Shown here in pieces: positions 63,872 through 64,000 of a DNA stretch of 64,000 nt. Position numbers and translations under genes: made by a program. Under the pieces are notes generated by a model. The model saw only the letters and a list, made by a program, of their open reading frames with translations. It searched no databases and was not told the DNA's origin. Positions within the stretch are counted from its first letter, which is position 1; every line of letters starts with the position of its first letter. Source of the stretch: Magnetococcales bacterium (GTDB lineage: Bacteria > Pseudomonadota > Magnetococcia > Magnetococcales > JADFWU01); assembly GCA_015234045.1 (NCBI GenBank), contig JADFWU010000010.1, positions 21,632-85,631 on the forward strand. The letters run 5' to 3'.

Positions 63872-64000
63872 GTTACGCAGTTGGTGGCCTGTCTGTGTTT
63901 TGCGCCGCTTCGCGGCTATGCCATCGGCATGCCAGCCCTTTGGGCTGGGACGGCTGCTACGCAGCCTATTAATTGTGTGGCCCTTTGGGCCACGCGGGGC
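63872..64000. repeat. Second family B end followed by palindrome-rich DNA, cut by the window edge
   Basis: GTTACGCAGTTG at 63872-63883 is in direct, not inverted, orientation to the copy at 63149-63160. It is followed by hairpins (GCCGCTTCGCGGC, GCATGCCAGCCCTTTGGGCT, GTGGCCCTTTGGGCCAC). The AATTGTGTGGC...GCCACG part also occurs in repeat C at 18531-18553. Confidence 0.6.

Overview
The window reads as chromosomal DNA of a motile, Gram-negative environmental proteobacterium of moderate GC content. It carries an ABC-exported, exosortase-A-associated surface polysaccharide locus, two chemoreceptors, five sensor kinases (four of them hybrids), a lipoprotein multihaem cytochrome c and a pilus/type II secretion inner-membrane protein. 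The mix would fit a Magnetococcales-like or similar aquatic lineage, but no sequence here fixes the taxonomy.

Layout. (1) 0.1-16.5 kb is a glycan locus. A leftward block holds the exosortase-A-type O-ligase, GT4 and GT2 glycosyltransferases, a methyltransferase, two GtrA-like flippases and a DUF6056-like membrane protein. A divergent rightward block holds Wzm/Wzt export, a GT2, a flippase-like membrane protein, a methyltransferase, a nucleotidyltransferase and the PEP-CTERM-type amidotransferase. (2) 16.9-18.3 kb is fetAB-like. (3) 18.8-33.3 kb holds a chemoreceptor, malic enzyme, Tpx and three tandem hybrid kinases followed by an SGNH hydrolase. (4) 33.5-40.6 kb holds an RluA-type synthase, a CNNM/CorC protein and a three-gene signalling operon: a coiled-coil protein made of eleven exact 36-residue repeats, a GAF-GAF-PAS adenylate cyclase and a PilZ protein. 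(5) 40.6-44.1 kb is a mobile scar: IS21 left and right ends in inverted orientation, a TacAT pair, a 44-bp copy of the tRNA-Lys 3' part, an integrase remnant and a broken MNT/HEPN pair, ending at the intact tRNA-Lys. (6) 44.3-54.7 kb holds an OsmC protein, a chemoreceptor with a CxxCH haem site and a CZB zinc domain next to a CobW-family GTPase, a MASE1 hybrid kinase and a QseBC/PmrAB-like pair. (7) 54.8-62.1 kb holds a nine-haem lipoprotein preceded by a PmrA-box-like direct repeat, nfo, an Sfp-type phosphopantetheinyl transferase, a SPOR/TPR protein and a GspF/MshG protein. (8) 62.1-64 kb holds a decayed RelE/NadS-like toxin-antitoxin pair and a truncated, amber-interrupted IS701/IS4-like transposase.

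Three small palindromic repeat families are scattered between genes. Family A is 161 bp, with three full copies and one internally deleted copy. Family B has ends GTTACGCAGTTG, shared with the transposase remnant. Family C is 292 bp with imperfect terminal repeats. The most unusual finds are the 36-residue-repeat/cyclase/PilZ operon, the haem-plus-zinc chemoreceptor beside a CobW GTPase, and the nested structure of family A.
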